NCBI GenBank assembly: GCA_947169385.1
Contig: CAMVPR010000025.1
Span: 1 to 40,257, forward strand
Reading direction: 5' to 3'
Length of the DNA stretch: 40,257 bases
Source: an uncultured Lachnospiraceae bacterium
Lineage (GTDB): Bacteria > Bacillota > Clostridia > Lachnospirales > Lachnospiraceae
Numbering within the stretch: position 1 is the stretch's first letter; every line of letters starts with the position of its first letter. Of the stretch, positions 8,263-15,966 are shown in pieces. Under the pieces are notes generated by a model that worked only from the letters and a program-made list of their open reading frames with translations, had not been told where the DNA came from and made no database searches. Position numbers and translations under genes: made by a program.

Positions 8263-8979
8263 CTAAGAAATATTGGTTGCTATACCGATAGACACATAAT
8301 TATCGAGAATCGCCCTAAGATCGGTGCCTTCGCTTGCTTCATAATTCCTGGCACCATTAACCATGTAAGAAATCCTACCGTCAGGATTCATAGTCTCAGT
8401 GTATGTGTCTTTGTAGAATTCATCAACAGACACTTCCCTATCTCTTAATATCCCCTTGCATTCGCTTAACGGACATTCGGGGAAATTGACATTCCAAATC
8501 TGATTAACCCCTAAAGGCTTGTCGATAAGCTCAGCCATAATCTCACCAAGGTATCTGTCAGTCACTTCGTGAATATCAGATGCTCCTTCAGAAAATGCTA
8601 TCGAGTGAATCTTCTGAAACGCTGCCTCAAATGCTCCTCCCGCTGTCGCAGAATACTGAAGGTCTGAAGCCATATTGTAACCATAATTAATCCCCGAAAA
8701 TACATAATCCGGCTTATTAGGTACAATATTGAGAACACCTATCCTTACACAATCCGCAGGAAACCCTGTACACTTAAATGCATGAACACCCTCAACCGGA
8801 AAATCAACCTCCCACGCATCAAAGCTATGCCTTAATATAACGCTGTGTGAAGCTCCGCTCCTCTCGGTATCAGGCGCAACAACCCACACCTCACCGAATT
8901 CCTTAGCAGCTTCAGCAAGTCTGATTATTCCGTTCGAATTAATACCATCATCATTGGTGATAAGTATCTTCTTAGCCAT
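8263..8979 (-). CDS. surE: 5'/3'-nucleotidase SurE
   Basis: SurE removes phosphate from 5'- and 3'-nucleoside monophosphates and is a cytoplasmic, metal-dependent survival-associated phosphatase. The N terminus shows the family signature ILITNDDGINSNGI, with metal-binding Asp9 and Asp10, followed by VVAPDTERSGASHSVI, which holds the conserved Ser/Asn metal loop. The 238-aa length is slightly below the usual 245-265. The middle contains the conserved FSGINYGYNM segment. The start has AAGGGGGT upstream. It is the last gene of a leftward run (ispD is 10 bases upstream) and is followed directly by a terminator. Confidence 0.95.
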   Translation of the reverse strand: MAKKILITNDDGINSNGIIRLAEAAKEFGEVWVVAPDTERSGASHSVILRHSFDAWEVDFPVEGVHAFKCTGFPADCVRIGVLNIVPNKPDYVFSGINYGYNMASDLQYSATAGGAFEAAFQKIHSIAFSEGASDIHEVTDRYLGEIMAELIDKPLGVNQIWNVNFPECPLSECKGILRDREVSVDEFYKDTYTETMNPDGRISYMVNGARNYEASEGTDLRAILDNYVSIGIATNIS

Positions 8980-8989
8980 AACTACCCCC

Positions 8990-9667
8990 TTAACTTAATA
9001 ACTCTGTAATTCTTGATACATCCTCAGGTGTTGTAACTTTTATGTTATCGTAATCACCTTCAACTACCTTAACCTTCAGTTCCCCGTACTTCTCCATAAC
9101 CATCGAATCATCTGTAATACTTGTATCATTTGACAAATGCATCTTGTCATACGCGCTTCGTATCGCATTGTATTTAAATCCTTGCGGAGTCTGAACCTGA
9201 TACAAAGTAGACCTAAGTGGTGTGTCGCACACAACACCGTCTTTCACGACCTTGATTGTATCCTTGACAGGCACTGCAGGGATTGCCGCCCCACTCCTGC
9301 CCGCCTCTTCAACAACAGAAGATATAACTTCTAATGATATGTTAGCTCTTGCAGAATCATGTATAAGAACTATGTCATCATCTCTTCCGTTAACAGCTGA
9401 TAATCCATTATACACCGAATCATATCTCTCGTTACCGCCTACTATTACATCCTTAACCTTAGTAAAATGATACTTGTTCACTATATCCTTACACAGAGAT
9501 ACATTATCCTCGTTGGTAACAATAACTATCTCATCTGCTTTAGATTTCTGAAATGTCTCTAATGCATAGCTTATAAGTGGCTTGTTATTAATCATCATAA
9601 ACTGCTTAGGAATGTCTATATGCATGCGTTTCCCGCTGCCCGCCGCAAGTAATATAACACTAATCAT
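8990..9667 (-). CDS. ispD: 2-C-methyl-D-erythritol 4-phosphate cytidylyltransferase (IspD)
   Basis: IspD makes CDP-methylerythritol from MEP and CTP in the non-mevalonate isoprenoid pathway. The 225-aa protein opens with the nucleotidyltransferase loop LLAAGSGKRM and PKQF, and later has KDTIKVV, QTPQGF, TDDSMVME and GDYDNIKVTTPED, all typical of IspD. The usual HDAARP motif is changed to HDSARA, a mild divergence. The related ribitol-phosphate enzyme TarI is an alternative, but LAAGSGKRM and the C-terminal NIKVTTPED fit IspD better. It is separated from tsaD by two bases and from surE by ten, so it is probably co-translated with both. Confidence 0.88.
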   Translation of the reverse strand: MISVILLAAGSGKRMHIDIPKQFMMINNKPLISYALETFQKSKADEIVIVTNEDNVSLCKDIVNKYHFTKVKDVIVGGNERYDSVYNGLSAVNGRDDDIVLIHDSARANISLEVISSVVEEAGRSGAAIPAVPVKDTIKVVKDGVVCDTPLRSTLYQVQTPQGFKYNAIRSAYDKMHLSNDTSITDDSMVMEKYGELKVKVVEGDYDNIKVTTPEDVSRITELLS

Positions 9668-9669
9668 AA

Positions 9670-10689
9670 TTAATCTCCAAGTTTAAGGTTGGCTACGGCA
9701 TTCAAGTCAAGGCCATGTCTGACACCGTTCATGTACTCGTAGTATCCGGCAACTGCAATCATCACGCCGTTGTCGGTACAATAAACAGGAGAAGGATAAT
9801 AAAACTCGAGTCCTTCTCTGTCACACGCTTCTTTCATAGAGGCTCTCAAAGCAGAATTGGCTGCAACTCCTCCGCCTATCGTGACTACAGGTATATTGTA
9901 GTCCTTAGCCGCCCTTACAGTGTGATCAACCAAGACATCTACTACGCTCGCCTGAAACGAAGCCGCAACATCTGCCTGATTGACAGGCTCACCCTTCATC
10001 TCACATTTGTTGAGGTAATTAAGAACGGCTGATTTCAGGCCACTGAAACTGAAGTCGTATACTGAATTCTCTACCTTAGCTCTAGGAAATGCTATCGCCT
10101 CAGGGTTGCCCTCCTTAGAGAGAGCATCCACCTTAGGGCCGCCCGGATATCCTAGTCCTATAGCTCTTGCCACCTTGTCAAATGCTTCTCCTGCCGCATC
10201 ATCTAAAGTACGTCCTATAACTTCGTACTTACCATAGTCTCTTACTATTACAAGATGAGAGTGTCCACCTGATGCAACCATTGAAATAAAAGGTGGCTCA
10301 AGCTCTTTATGCTCAATATAAACAGCATTAATATGCCCCTCGATGTGATGAACACCGACGAGTGGAATATTCTTAGCGTAACATATGGCCTTGGCCTCCG
10401 ATACACCTACTAGCAATGCACCTACTAATCCGGGTCCATAAGTCACTGCGATTGCGTCAAGATCATCAAGTGTTACACCCGCTTGCTTTAAAGCTTCTTT
10501 TATGACTATGTTTATCTTCTCTGTGTGCTTTCTTGAGGCTATCTCAGGCACTACACCACCATACAGGGTGTGAATGTCTATCTGTGAGTCGATAACATTT
10601 GACAGAACTTCTCTTCCATTCTTAACGACAGAGGCTGCCGTCTCGTCACATGATGTCTCAATTCCAAGTATCAATATATCCTTAGGCAT
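9670..10689 (-). CDS. tsaD: tRNA N6-threonylcarbamoyladenosine transferase TsaD
   Basis: TsaD transfers threonylcarbamoyl from TC-AMP to A37 of ANN-decoding tRNAs, working with TsaB and TsaE. The 339-aa length matches the family. Visible motifs are [14 protein letters not shown] at the N terminus, the metal-binding H115-I-E117-G-H119, ASGGHSHLV, and the C-terminal [11 protein letters not shown] and DNGVMIA. TsaE and TsaB are encoded about 5 kb to the right in the same orientation but in a separate run. AGGAG precedes the start. The gene lies 11 bases after the membrane-anchored gene and two before ispD. Confidence 0.97.
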   Translation of the reverse strand: MPKDILILGIETSCDETAASVVKNGREVLSNVIDSQIDIHTLYGGVVPEIASRKHTEKINIVIKEALKQAGVTLDDLDAIAVTYGPGLVGALLVGVSEAKAICYAKNIPLVGVHHIEGHINAVYIEHKELEPPFISMVASGGHSHLVIVRDYGKYEVIGRTLDDAAGEAFDKVARAIGLGYPGGPKVDALSKEGNPEAIAFPRAKVENSVYDFSFSGLKSAVLNYLNKCEMKGEPVNQADVAASFQASVVDVLVDHTVRAAKDYNIPVVTIGGGVAANSALRASMKEACDREGLEFYYPSPVYCTDNGVMIAVAGYYEYMNGVRHGLDLNAVANLKLGD

Positions 10690-10700
10690 ATCTTAATCTC

Positions 10701-11321
10701 CTAATCCTTCTTCTCGGTAGTTGCCGAATTACTTAGATTACTCTCTTTAGAGTTATCTCTCTGCCAACCCAATATCTTAAAGTGTCCGTCCTTGTCCTTC
10801 ACCAGCACATATAGGTATACTTGCTTATATGTGGCTTTATCATCAAGAATGGTGTATGTGGCGTACAGATTGGCTACATCCTCACCGTCCACCTCACTGT
10901 ATAGAGTCTGACTCTCCTCGTCTATGTCGTAGTTGGTAATCTTGTATTTCTTGCCATCATGGGAGTCAATCTCTGCGCGGATGGAACTTAACTGTTCTTC
11001 CTTGGAGTTACCCTGATTGTTCAAAAGTCTGTCATCATATAATCTACGCATCTGATCAACCATCTTAGAAAGCTTATCATCATCAAGTTCGGCTGCGTAT
11101 ATCTGCTGGAGCATCCTGACATGAAGCTTCACTACATCTCTAGGCTTCTTAGGGTAATTGCCTTCAATATCTTCTAAGATAAGCCTGTCCGCTTCTGAAA
11201 CTTTGGTATTCTGAAGCTCTATAGCTTTTCTGTTGGAAATATATGCATAGTAACCTAAAACAAGTACAACCATAATAACAACTGTAATCGTTGTTCTTAC
11301 AACACCTTTGTTAGTACCCAT
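10701..11321 (-). CDS. membrane-anchored protein of unknown function (DUF6715-like)
   Basis: The 206-aa product has one N-terminal membrane segment (about residues 9-27, TTITVVIMVVLVLGYYAYI) after a short basic-polar start. It is therefore probably a membrane anchor with the rest outside. The outer part has a helical segment (DVVKLHVRMLQQIYAAELDD), then alternating strands ending in DGHFKILGWQRD, suggesting an NTF2- or cystatin-like fold. The tail is Ser/Thr/Lys-rich. I think it matches a Lachnospiraceae domain of unknown function labelled DUF6715, but that name is from memory and not checked. It lies between rnz and tsaD with 9-11-base junctions, so it is likely co-transcribed. Confidence 0.7.
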   Translation of the reverse strand: MGTNKGVVRTTITVVIMVVLVLGYYAYISNRKAIELQNTKVSEADRLILEDIEGNYPKKPRDVVKLHVRMLQQIYAAELDDDKLSKMVDQMRRLYDDRLLNNQGNSKEEQLSSIRAEIDSHDGKKYKITNYDIDEESQTLYSEVDGEDVANLYATYTILDDKATYKQVYLYVLVKDKDGHFKILGWQRDNSKESNLSNSATTEKKD

Positions 11322-11330
11322 AATATCACC

Positions 11331-12239
11331 TTATCCTTCAAAATTAAGTTCTACGGTCTTGCCGTCCTCGCCTAATACTGTGTTAGGAAAAATACTCTTA
11401 GCAACCCTAAGATATTGCTTAGGATGAACTAAAGACGGGCTGTAGTGGGTAAGCCACATCTCTTTGACATCTGCTTCTTTGGCCAAAGTTGCCGCCTCTG
11501 AAAATGTCATATGCTTGTGATCCTTAGCCTTAGGTAACTCCTCGTCGTCCCCATACATGCCCTCGCATATAAATAAATCTGAATCTTTCGCATGAGCTGC
11601 GATAGCAGGAACAGGTCTGGTATCCGTACAATATGTAAGCTTTAACCCCTTCCTGTCAGGACCAAGCACCATATCAGGAGTGTATGTGATACCTTCCTCT
11701 GTTATGGTCTCGCCTTTCTGCAGGCGATTCCAAAATTTAAGAGGAATCCCCTTCTCCTTGGCACTGTCGGCATCGAACTTACCCGCTCTCTTAAGACTTA
11801 TGCTGTAACCATAGCAGGTAACATTGTGCTTAACTCTAAACGCTTCAATATCTAATCCTAAATATGAAAATGCTTGCTCGCCGCCTTCTATCTCAACAAA
11901 ATTGATATCAAAAGGCAAGTCAGGTGCGACAACTCTAAGTGAATTGACAACCTTCTTAAGCCCTTTAGGACCTATCATCGTCAACGGCTCAGTTCTGTCT
12001 GCGTTACCCATTGTAAGCAACAGTCCAGGTAATCCGCTTATATGATCCCCATGAAAATGTGTTATCAGAATCACATCTATCGGCTTAAAGCTCCAACCCT
12101 TCTCTCTAATTGCAATCTGAGTTCCCTCGCCGCAATCAATAAGGATTGTGCTTCCGTTGTATCTGACCATAAGTGACGTAAGCCATCTATAAGGAAGCGG
12201 CATCATCCCTCCTGAGCCCAACAAACATATATCTAACAT
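11331..12239 (-). CDS. rnz: ribonuclease Z (tRNase Z)
   Basis: RNase Z cleaves the 3' trailer of tRNA precursors that lack encoded CCA, and the tRNA-Ser in this window is such a gene. The 302-aa metallo-beta-lactamase-fold protein has the zinc motif H61-F-H63-G-D65-H66, the substrate-side GLPGLLLTMGNADR segment, KHNVTCYGY, CTDTRPVP and the late HKHMTFSEAATLAKEA and WLTHYSP motifs, all typical of the family. The start has GAGG five bases upstream. The gene follows the tkt terminator and opens the rnz-to-surE run. Confidence 0.93.
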   Translation of the reverse strand: MLDICLLGSGGMMPLPYRWLTSLMVRYNGSTILIDCGEGTQIAIREKGWSFKPIDVILITHFHGDHISGLPGLLLTMGNADRTEPLTMIGPKGLKKVVNSLRVVAPDLPFDINFVEIEGGEQAFSYLGLDIEAFRVKHNVTCYGYSISLKRAGKFDADSAKEKGIPLKFWNRLQKGETITEEGITYTPDMVLGPDRKGLKLTYCTDTRPVPAIAAHAKDSDLFICEGMYGDDEELPKAKDHKHMTFSEAATLAKEADVKEMWLTHYSPSLVHPKQYLRVAKSIFPNTVLGEDGKTVELNFEG

Positions 12240-12255
12240 AAAAACCTCATTCTTT

Positions 12256-12289
12256 AAAAGGCTTCGGAAAAGCCGTCTCTTCCGAAGCC
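12256..12289 (-). terminator. terminator after transketolase
   Basis: A perfect 10-bp stem, GGCTTCGGAA with TTCCGAAGCC, is followed by TTTT on the minus strand. It lies just after the tkt stop and before rnz. Confidence 0.85.
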
Positions 12290-12296
12290 ATATTAA

Positions 12297-14279
12297 TTAC
12301 AAACCTTTAAATGCGTTAACTACATTGTCAACAGTAAATCCAAACTTATCAAACAGAAGATTGCCCGGTGCAGATGCTCCGAATCCGGTCATTCCAACAG
12401 TCGTGCCGTCCAATCCGACGTACTTATACCAGACATCAGTGTTGGCTGCCTCAATCGCAACTCTCTTTCTGACTGCCTTAGGAAGTACACTCTCCTTGTA
12501 TTCGTCATCCTGCATATCAAACAATTCAAATGATGGCATGCTGACAACATTAACCTTGATGCCTTCTGATGAAAGCGCTTTAGCTGCATCAATTGCAAGA
12601 GATACCTCTGATCCTGACGCCATCAATATTCCGTCAGGGTTGCTGTCTGCAGCTTTATATACTATGTATCCACCCTTAAGAGCGTCTTTAGAGCTACCCT
12701 CAAGCTGTGGAAGATTCTGTCTTGATAACACAAGAGCGGTAGGTGTGCTCTTAGACGCTAATGCCTGATACCAGCCATATGCTGTCTCTGTAGCATCTGC
12801 AGGTCTAAATGTCACGAAATTAGGCATTGTCCTAAACATAGAAAGCTGCTCTATAGGCTCGTGTGTAGGACCATCCTCACCTACTCCTATACTGTCATGT
12901 GTAAGTACATATATAGCAGGTATCTTCATAAGTGCCGAAAGTCTAGCCATCGGCTTAAGATAATCACTGAATACAAAGAATGTAGACACATAACTTCTGA
13001 GACCGCCATGAAGCAACAAACCATTGCCGATAGCAGCCATTGCAAGCTCTCTTACACCAAAGTGGAAGTTCCTTCCGAAATAATCTTCCTTGGAGAAATC
13101 TCCCTCATCGTTCATATAAGTCTTGGTAGAAGGCGCAAGATCTGCTGATCCTCCAACCAGATTAGGAATAATATCCTTTAACTTGTTAATGCATATTCCC
13201 GAAAGATTCCTTGTAGCCTGTGGTTTATCCTCATAACTGAAGAAGTCTTCATTGTTAAGAACTGCATCATAATCAATATCATTTATATATTTCTCGAAAA
13301 GCTCTGCCTTATCCTTGTGTGCAGACTTATATGCAGCAAATGTATCATTCCACTGCTGTTCCTTCTTAGCGCCCTCTTCAGCTACAGACTTGTAGTTAGC
13401 ATATACCTCTTCAGGAACAGTAAATGCGTCATAGTTCCAGCCTAAATTCTCCTTAAGAGCCTTCAAGTTGTCCTCTCCTAAAGGCTCGCCGTGAGCTGAA
13501 GCCTTACCTTCCTTAGCTGGACATCCCGCACCAATCTTGGTATTAATCTTGATAAATGAAGGGCGTGTCTTGTCAGCCTTAGCTTCCTCGATAGCTCTAC
13601 CGATAGCTTCGGTATCATTACCGTCCTCAACCTCTAAAATCTGGAATCCGAACGACTCAAATCTCTCTAAAACATTCTCTCTGAAGGCAATATCGGTACC
13701 ACCCTCAATGGAAATGTTATTAGAATCATATAATACTATGAACTTAGAAAGTCCCCATGTACCGGCTAAAGAACCTGCCTCGTATGAAGTACCCTCCATC
13801 ATACAACCGTCTCCGGCCAAAACATAGGTATAATGATCAACGATGTCATAACCATCTTCGTTGAACTTAGCAGCCAAATGTGCCTCTGCGGCAGCCATAC
13901 CAACCGCAGTTGCAAAACCTGCCCCAAGAGGACCGGTTGTGGTCTCAACTCCAACAGTATGTCCGTACTCAGGATGACCCGGAGTAAGCGAATCCAACTG
14001 TCTGAAATTCTTAATATCTTCAATAGACAAATCACCGTATCCAAACAAATGAAGAAGCGAATACAGCAACATTGAACCATGTCCTGCAGATAATACGAAT
14101 CTGTCCCTGTTAAACCAGTTAGGATTCTTCGGATTGTGATTCATATGATGAGCCATAAGCTCATAAGCCATAGGAGCAGCTCCTAAAGGCAAGCCCGGAT
14201 GTCCTGACTTGGCTTTCTCTATTGCTTCTGCAGATAGTACTCTTATCGCGTTAACAGACTTGATATCAATCTCTTTCAT
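12297..14279 (-). CDS. tkt: transketolase
   Basis: Transketolase moves two-carbon units between sugar phosphates in the pentose phosphate pathway, using thiamine diphosphate. The 660-aa length is full for the family. The N-terminal half shows KSGHPGLPLGAAPMAY, RDRFVLSAGHGSMLLYSLLH, the TPP motif GDGCMMEGTSYEAGSLAG ending in N, and HGEPLG. The pyrimidine domain has GGSADLAPS, FHFGVRELAM and DSIGVGEDGPTHEPIEQ, and the C-terminal domain has MTGFGASAPG. It has its own promoter, GAAAGGAC before the start, and a terminator, so it is probably monocistronic. A perfect dyad at the predicted transcription start suggests repression by an unknown regulator. Confidence 0.98.
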   Translation of the reverse strand: MKEIDIKSVNAIRVLSAEAIEKAKSGHPGLPLGAAPMAYELMAHHMNHNPKNPNWFNRDRFVLSAGHGSMLLYSLLHLFGYGDLSIEDIKNFRQLDSLTPGHPEYGHTVGVETTTGPLGAGFATAVGMAAAEAHLAAKFNEDGYDIVDHYTYVLAGDGCMMEGTSYEAGSLAGTWGLSKFIVLYDSNNISIEGGTDIAFRENVLERFESFGFQILEVEDGNDTEAIGRAIEEAKADKTRPSFIKINTKIGAGCPAKEGKASAHGEPLGEDNLKALKENLGWNYDAFTVPEEVYANYKSVAEEGAKKEQQWNDTFAAYKSAHKDKAELFEKYINDIDYDAVLNNEDFFSYEDKPQATRNLSGICINKLKDIIPNLVGGSADLAPSTKTYMNDEGDFSKEDYFGRNFHFGVRELAMAAIGNGLLLHGGLRSYVSTFFVFSDYLKPMARLSALMKIPAIYVLTHDSIGVGEDGPTHEPIEQLSMFRTMPNFVTFRPADATETAYGWYQALASKSTPTALVLSRQNLPQLEGSSKDALKGGYIVYKAADSNPDGILMASGSEVSLAIDAAKALSSEGIKVNVVSMPSFELFDMQDDEYKESVLPKAVRKRVAIEAANTDVWYKYVGLDGTTVGMTGFGASAPGNLLFDKFGFTVDNVVNAFKGL

Positions 14280-14308
14280 GGTTTTGTCCTTTCAATTCTA
14301 CTTAATGT

Positions 14309-14326
14309 AGTGTGATAAATCACACT
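14309..14326. promoter_or_regulatory. operator-like dyad at the tkt transcription start
   Basis: AGTGTGAT-AA-ATCACACT is a perfect inverted repeat with 8-base arms. It begins a few bases downstream of the tkt -10, so it covers the predicted transcription start. It has TGTGA/TCACA half-sites like Crp/Fnr or Rex sites but a 4-base instead of 6-base spacer, so neither family is a clean match. It could also fold as a 7-bp hairpin in the leader. Confidence 0.45.
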
Positions 14327-14331
14327 GACTT

Positions 14332-14360
14332 ATAATAAATGATTTATAATAAAAATGCAA
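14332..14360 (-). promoter_or_regulatory. promoter of tkt
   Basis: TTGCAT (14355-14360) and TATTAT (14332-14337) are 17 bases apart on the minus strand, about 50 bases upstream of the tkt start codon. The region between rimI and tkt has no obvious terminator. Confidence 0.55.
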
Positions 14361-14376
14361 CATTATATTCAAATAA

Positions 14377-14823
14377 TCAAAGCTCTTTAGACATAACTAT
14401 ACCATCTTCAATAGGATTGGTATAATAATTCTTTCTGACTCCGACATTTATAAATCCTAACTTATCATATAACCCTCTAGCAGCTACATTGCTCTCTCTC
14501 ACTTCAAGTTTAATCGCCTTCACTCCGTTAGCTGTCTCTAGGGCAAAAAGCTTATCCAAAAGAGCCTCCGCAATGTGATTACGACGGTACTCCTCAAGAA
14601 CAGCAATCCTCGTGATGTCGCCGTCATCAACATACTTCATAAACCCTACATACCCAACGACCTGCCCGTCACACTCTGCAATCAGATAATGATTATCCAT
14701 GTATTTGAAGAAATCGTTGAAGTCATCCTCACTCCACGGGTTAGTTATGCATTTGGAATCTATATCCGCTATGGTTTTGACATCATCAAGATCAAGCGGC
14801 CTTATAATTGCGATCTTACCCAT
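14377..14823 (-). CDS. rimI: ribosomal protein alanine N-acetyltransferase RimI
   Basis: This 148-aa GNAT-fold enzyme acetylates the N-terminal alanine of ribosomal protein S18. The acetyl-CoA loop region is visible as YRRNHIAEALLDKL. The usual RimI C-terminal signature is present as LEVRESNVAARGLYDKLGF followed by RKNYYTNP. The N-terminal part has TNPWSEDDF, also typical. The start codon is two bases after the tsaB stop and lacks a strong ribosome site, so translation is probably coupled. The tsaE-tsaB-rimI order is common in Firmicutes. Confidence 0.92.
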   Translation of the reverse strand: MGKIAIIRPLDLDDVKTIADIDSKCITNPWSEDDFNDFFKYMDNHYLIAECDGQVVGYVGFMKYVDDGDITRIAVLEEYRRNHIAEALLDKLFALETANGVKAIKLEVRESNVAARGLYDKLGFINVGVRKNYYTNPIEDGIVMSKEL

Positions 14824-14825
14824 AA

Positions 14826-15530
14826 TTACTGATTAGCCAGCCTTTCTTTACGTTCCCTCTCAGCCTGAGATATCCTTATGTATTCCGGTGCAAATGTATC
14901 AGGATCTACAAAATCTCCACAATCAAACTTCTCCTTAGCCCTAAGTGCCAACGCCGCTGCACTCTGATAAGCATTGTTGATCGGTGCAATCCTGTCATTG
15001 CTCCTCATATTCTCTTCTAAAATACCTCTGTATCTAACTATACCATCGCCGAGATATACAGCGTCATCCTCTAACTCATTGACCTTACCAATAAGCTCGG
15101 TTATACTCATCGCTGTCGGTTCTAGAAGCACTTCTAACTTGTCGCCAACCTTGTATATTCCGGTATATACCTGATCGCGTCTTGCGTCCATGATTGGAAC
15201 AATAATATTCTTCTCTCCGCAATACCTATATGCGAGTCCTTCTAAGGTCGACACTGCAATAAGCGGTTTAGCTGATGCAAGACACAACCCCTTAGCAAGT
15301 GCTGCACCTATTCTTAACCCGGTAAATGAACCCGGCCCCGCTGCTACGGCGACAGCATCAACATCCTCAACCTTCTGTCCCAACATAGACATCATATTCT
15401 CTACCATAGGTAACATAGTCTCTGAATGGGTCTTCTTAAATTGAATTGAGTATAGTCCTCTTATCTCCTCATCAACAAGCAAGGCGCATGTCGCCACCTG
15501 ACCTGAGGTGTCTATAGCGAGTATCGTCAT
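14826..15530 (-). CDS. tsaB: TsaB, partner of TsaD in t6A tRNA modification
   Basis: TsaB is the inactive ASKHA-fold partner that dimerises with TsaD in t6A synthesis. The N terminus MTILAIDTSGQVATCAL and the segment AVAAGPGSFTGLRIGAALAKGL are diagnostic. I place the start at ATG 15530 because GGAGG lies six bases upstream; an in-frame upstream ATG at 15566 would add 12 residues that do not fit the family. This gives 234 aa. The GGAGG is part of the tsaE stop region, and the two genes are one base apart, so they are coupled. Confidence 0.94.
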   Translation of the reverse strand: MTILAIDTSGQVATCALLVDEEIRGLYSIQFKKTHSETMLPMVENMMSMLGQKVEDVDAVAVAAGPGSFTGLRIGAALAKGLCLASAKPLIAVSTLEGLAYRYCGEKNIIVPIMDARRDQVYTGIYKVGDKLEVLLEPTAMSITELIGKVNELEDDAVYLGDGIVRYRGILEENMRSNDRIAPINNAYQSAAALALRAKEKFDCGDFVDPDTFAPEYIRISQAERERKERLANQ

Positions 15531-15531
15531 A

Positions 15532-15957
15532 TCACGCCTCCGTAATCTCAATCTTTCTGTAATCAAAGCCTTTATCTAAATCTTTGGCAATCTTAACATA
15601 AACAGCGTCCTCAGGGATAATCTCCTCTATCCTGATTGGCCACTCTATAAGACTTACACCATTACCATAAACATACTCTTCATATCCTATCTCATACATC
15701 TCATCAGGATCTTCTATCCTGTATGTATCAAAATGATAAAGTGGAAGCCTTCCATCTTCATATATCTGAAGAACGGTAAATGTAGGGCTGTTGACAGGTT
15801 CGTCAATCCCTAAACCCTTAGCAAAACCCTTAGTAAACACGGTCTTGCCCACTCCTAAATCGCCATCTAAACATATAACCTTACCGGGTGTAGCATCAGC
15901 AGCCAGCTTAACCCCTAAAATATACGTATCTTCAGCCGAATAACTATCATAAATCAT
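15532..15957 (-). CDS. tsaE: TsaE, ATPase of t6A tRNA modification
   Basis: TsaE is the P-loop ATPase required for turnover of the TsaB-TsaD complex. The 141-aa protein carries the Walker A motif GDLGVGKT (32-39), then NSPTFTVLQIYE and LYHFDTYRI, which hold the conserved Thr and the HxDxYR motif, and ends with SLIEWPIRIEEIIPEDAV. Its ribosome site AGGAG overlaps the tex stop codon, and its stop lies within the tsaB ribosome site, so tex-tsaE-tsaB are tightly packed. Confidence 0.95.
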   Translation of the reverse strand: MIYDSYSAEDTYILGVKLAADATPGKVICLDGDLGVGKTVFTKGFAKGLGIDEPVNSPTFTVLQIYEDGRLPLYHFDTYRIEDPDEMYEIGYEEYVYGNGVSLIEWPIRIEEIIPEDAVYVKIAKDLDKGFDYRKIEITEA

Positions 15958-15966
15958 AAATAACTC

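Noticed and set aside
14309-14326. Canonical Crp or Rex site at tkt
   Set aside because: The half-sites are similar but the spacer is 4 rather than 6 bases, so I report it only as an unassigned dyad.
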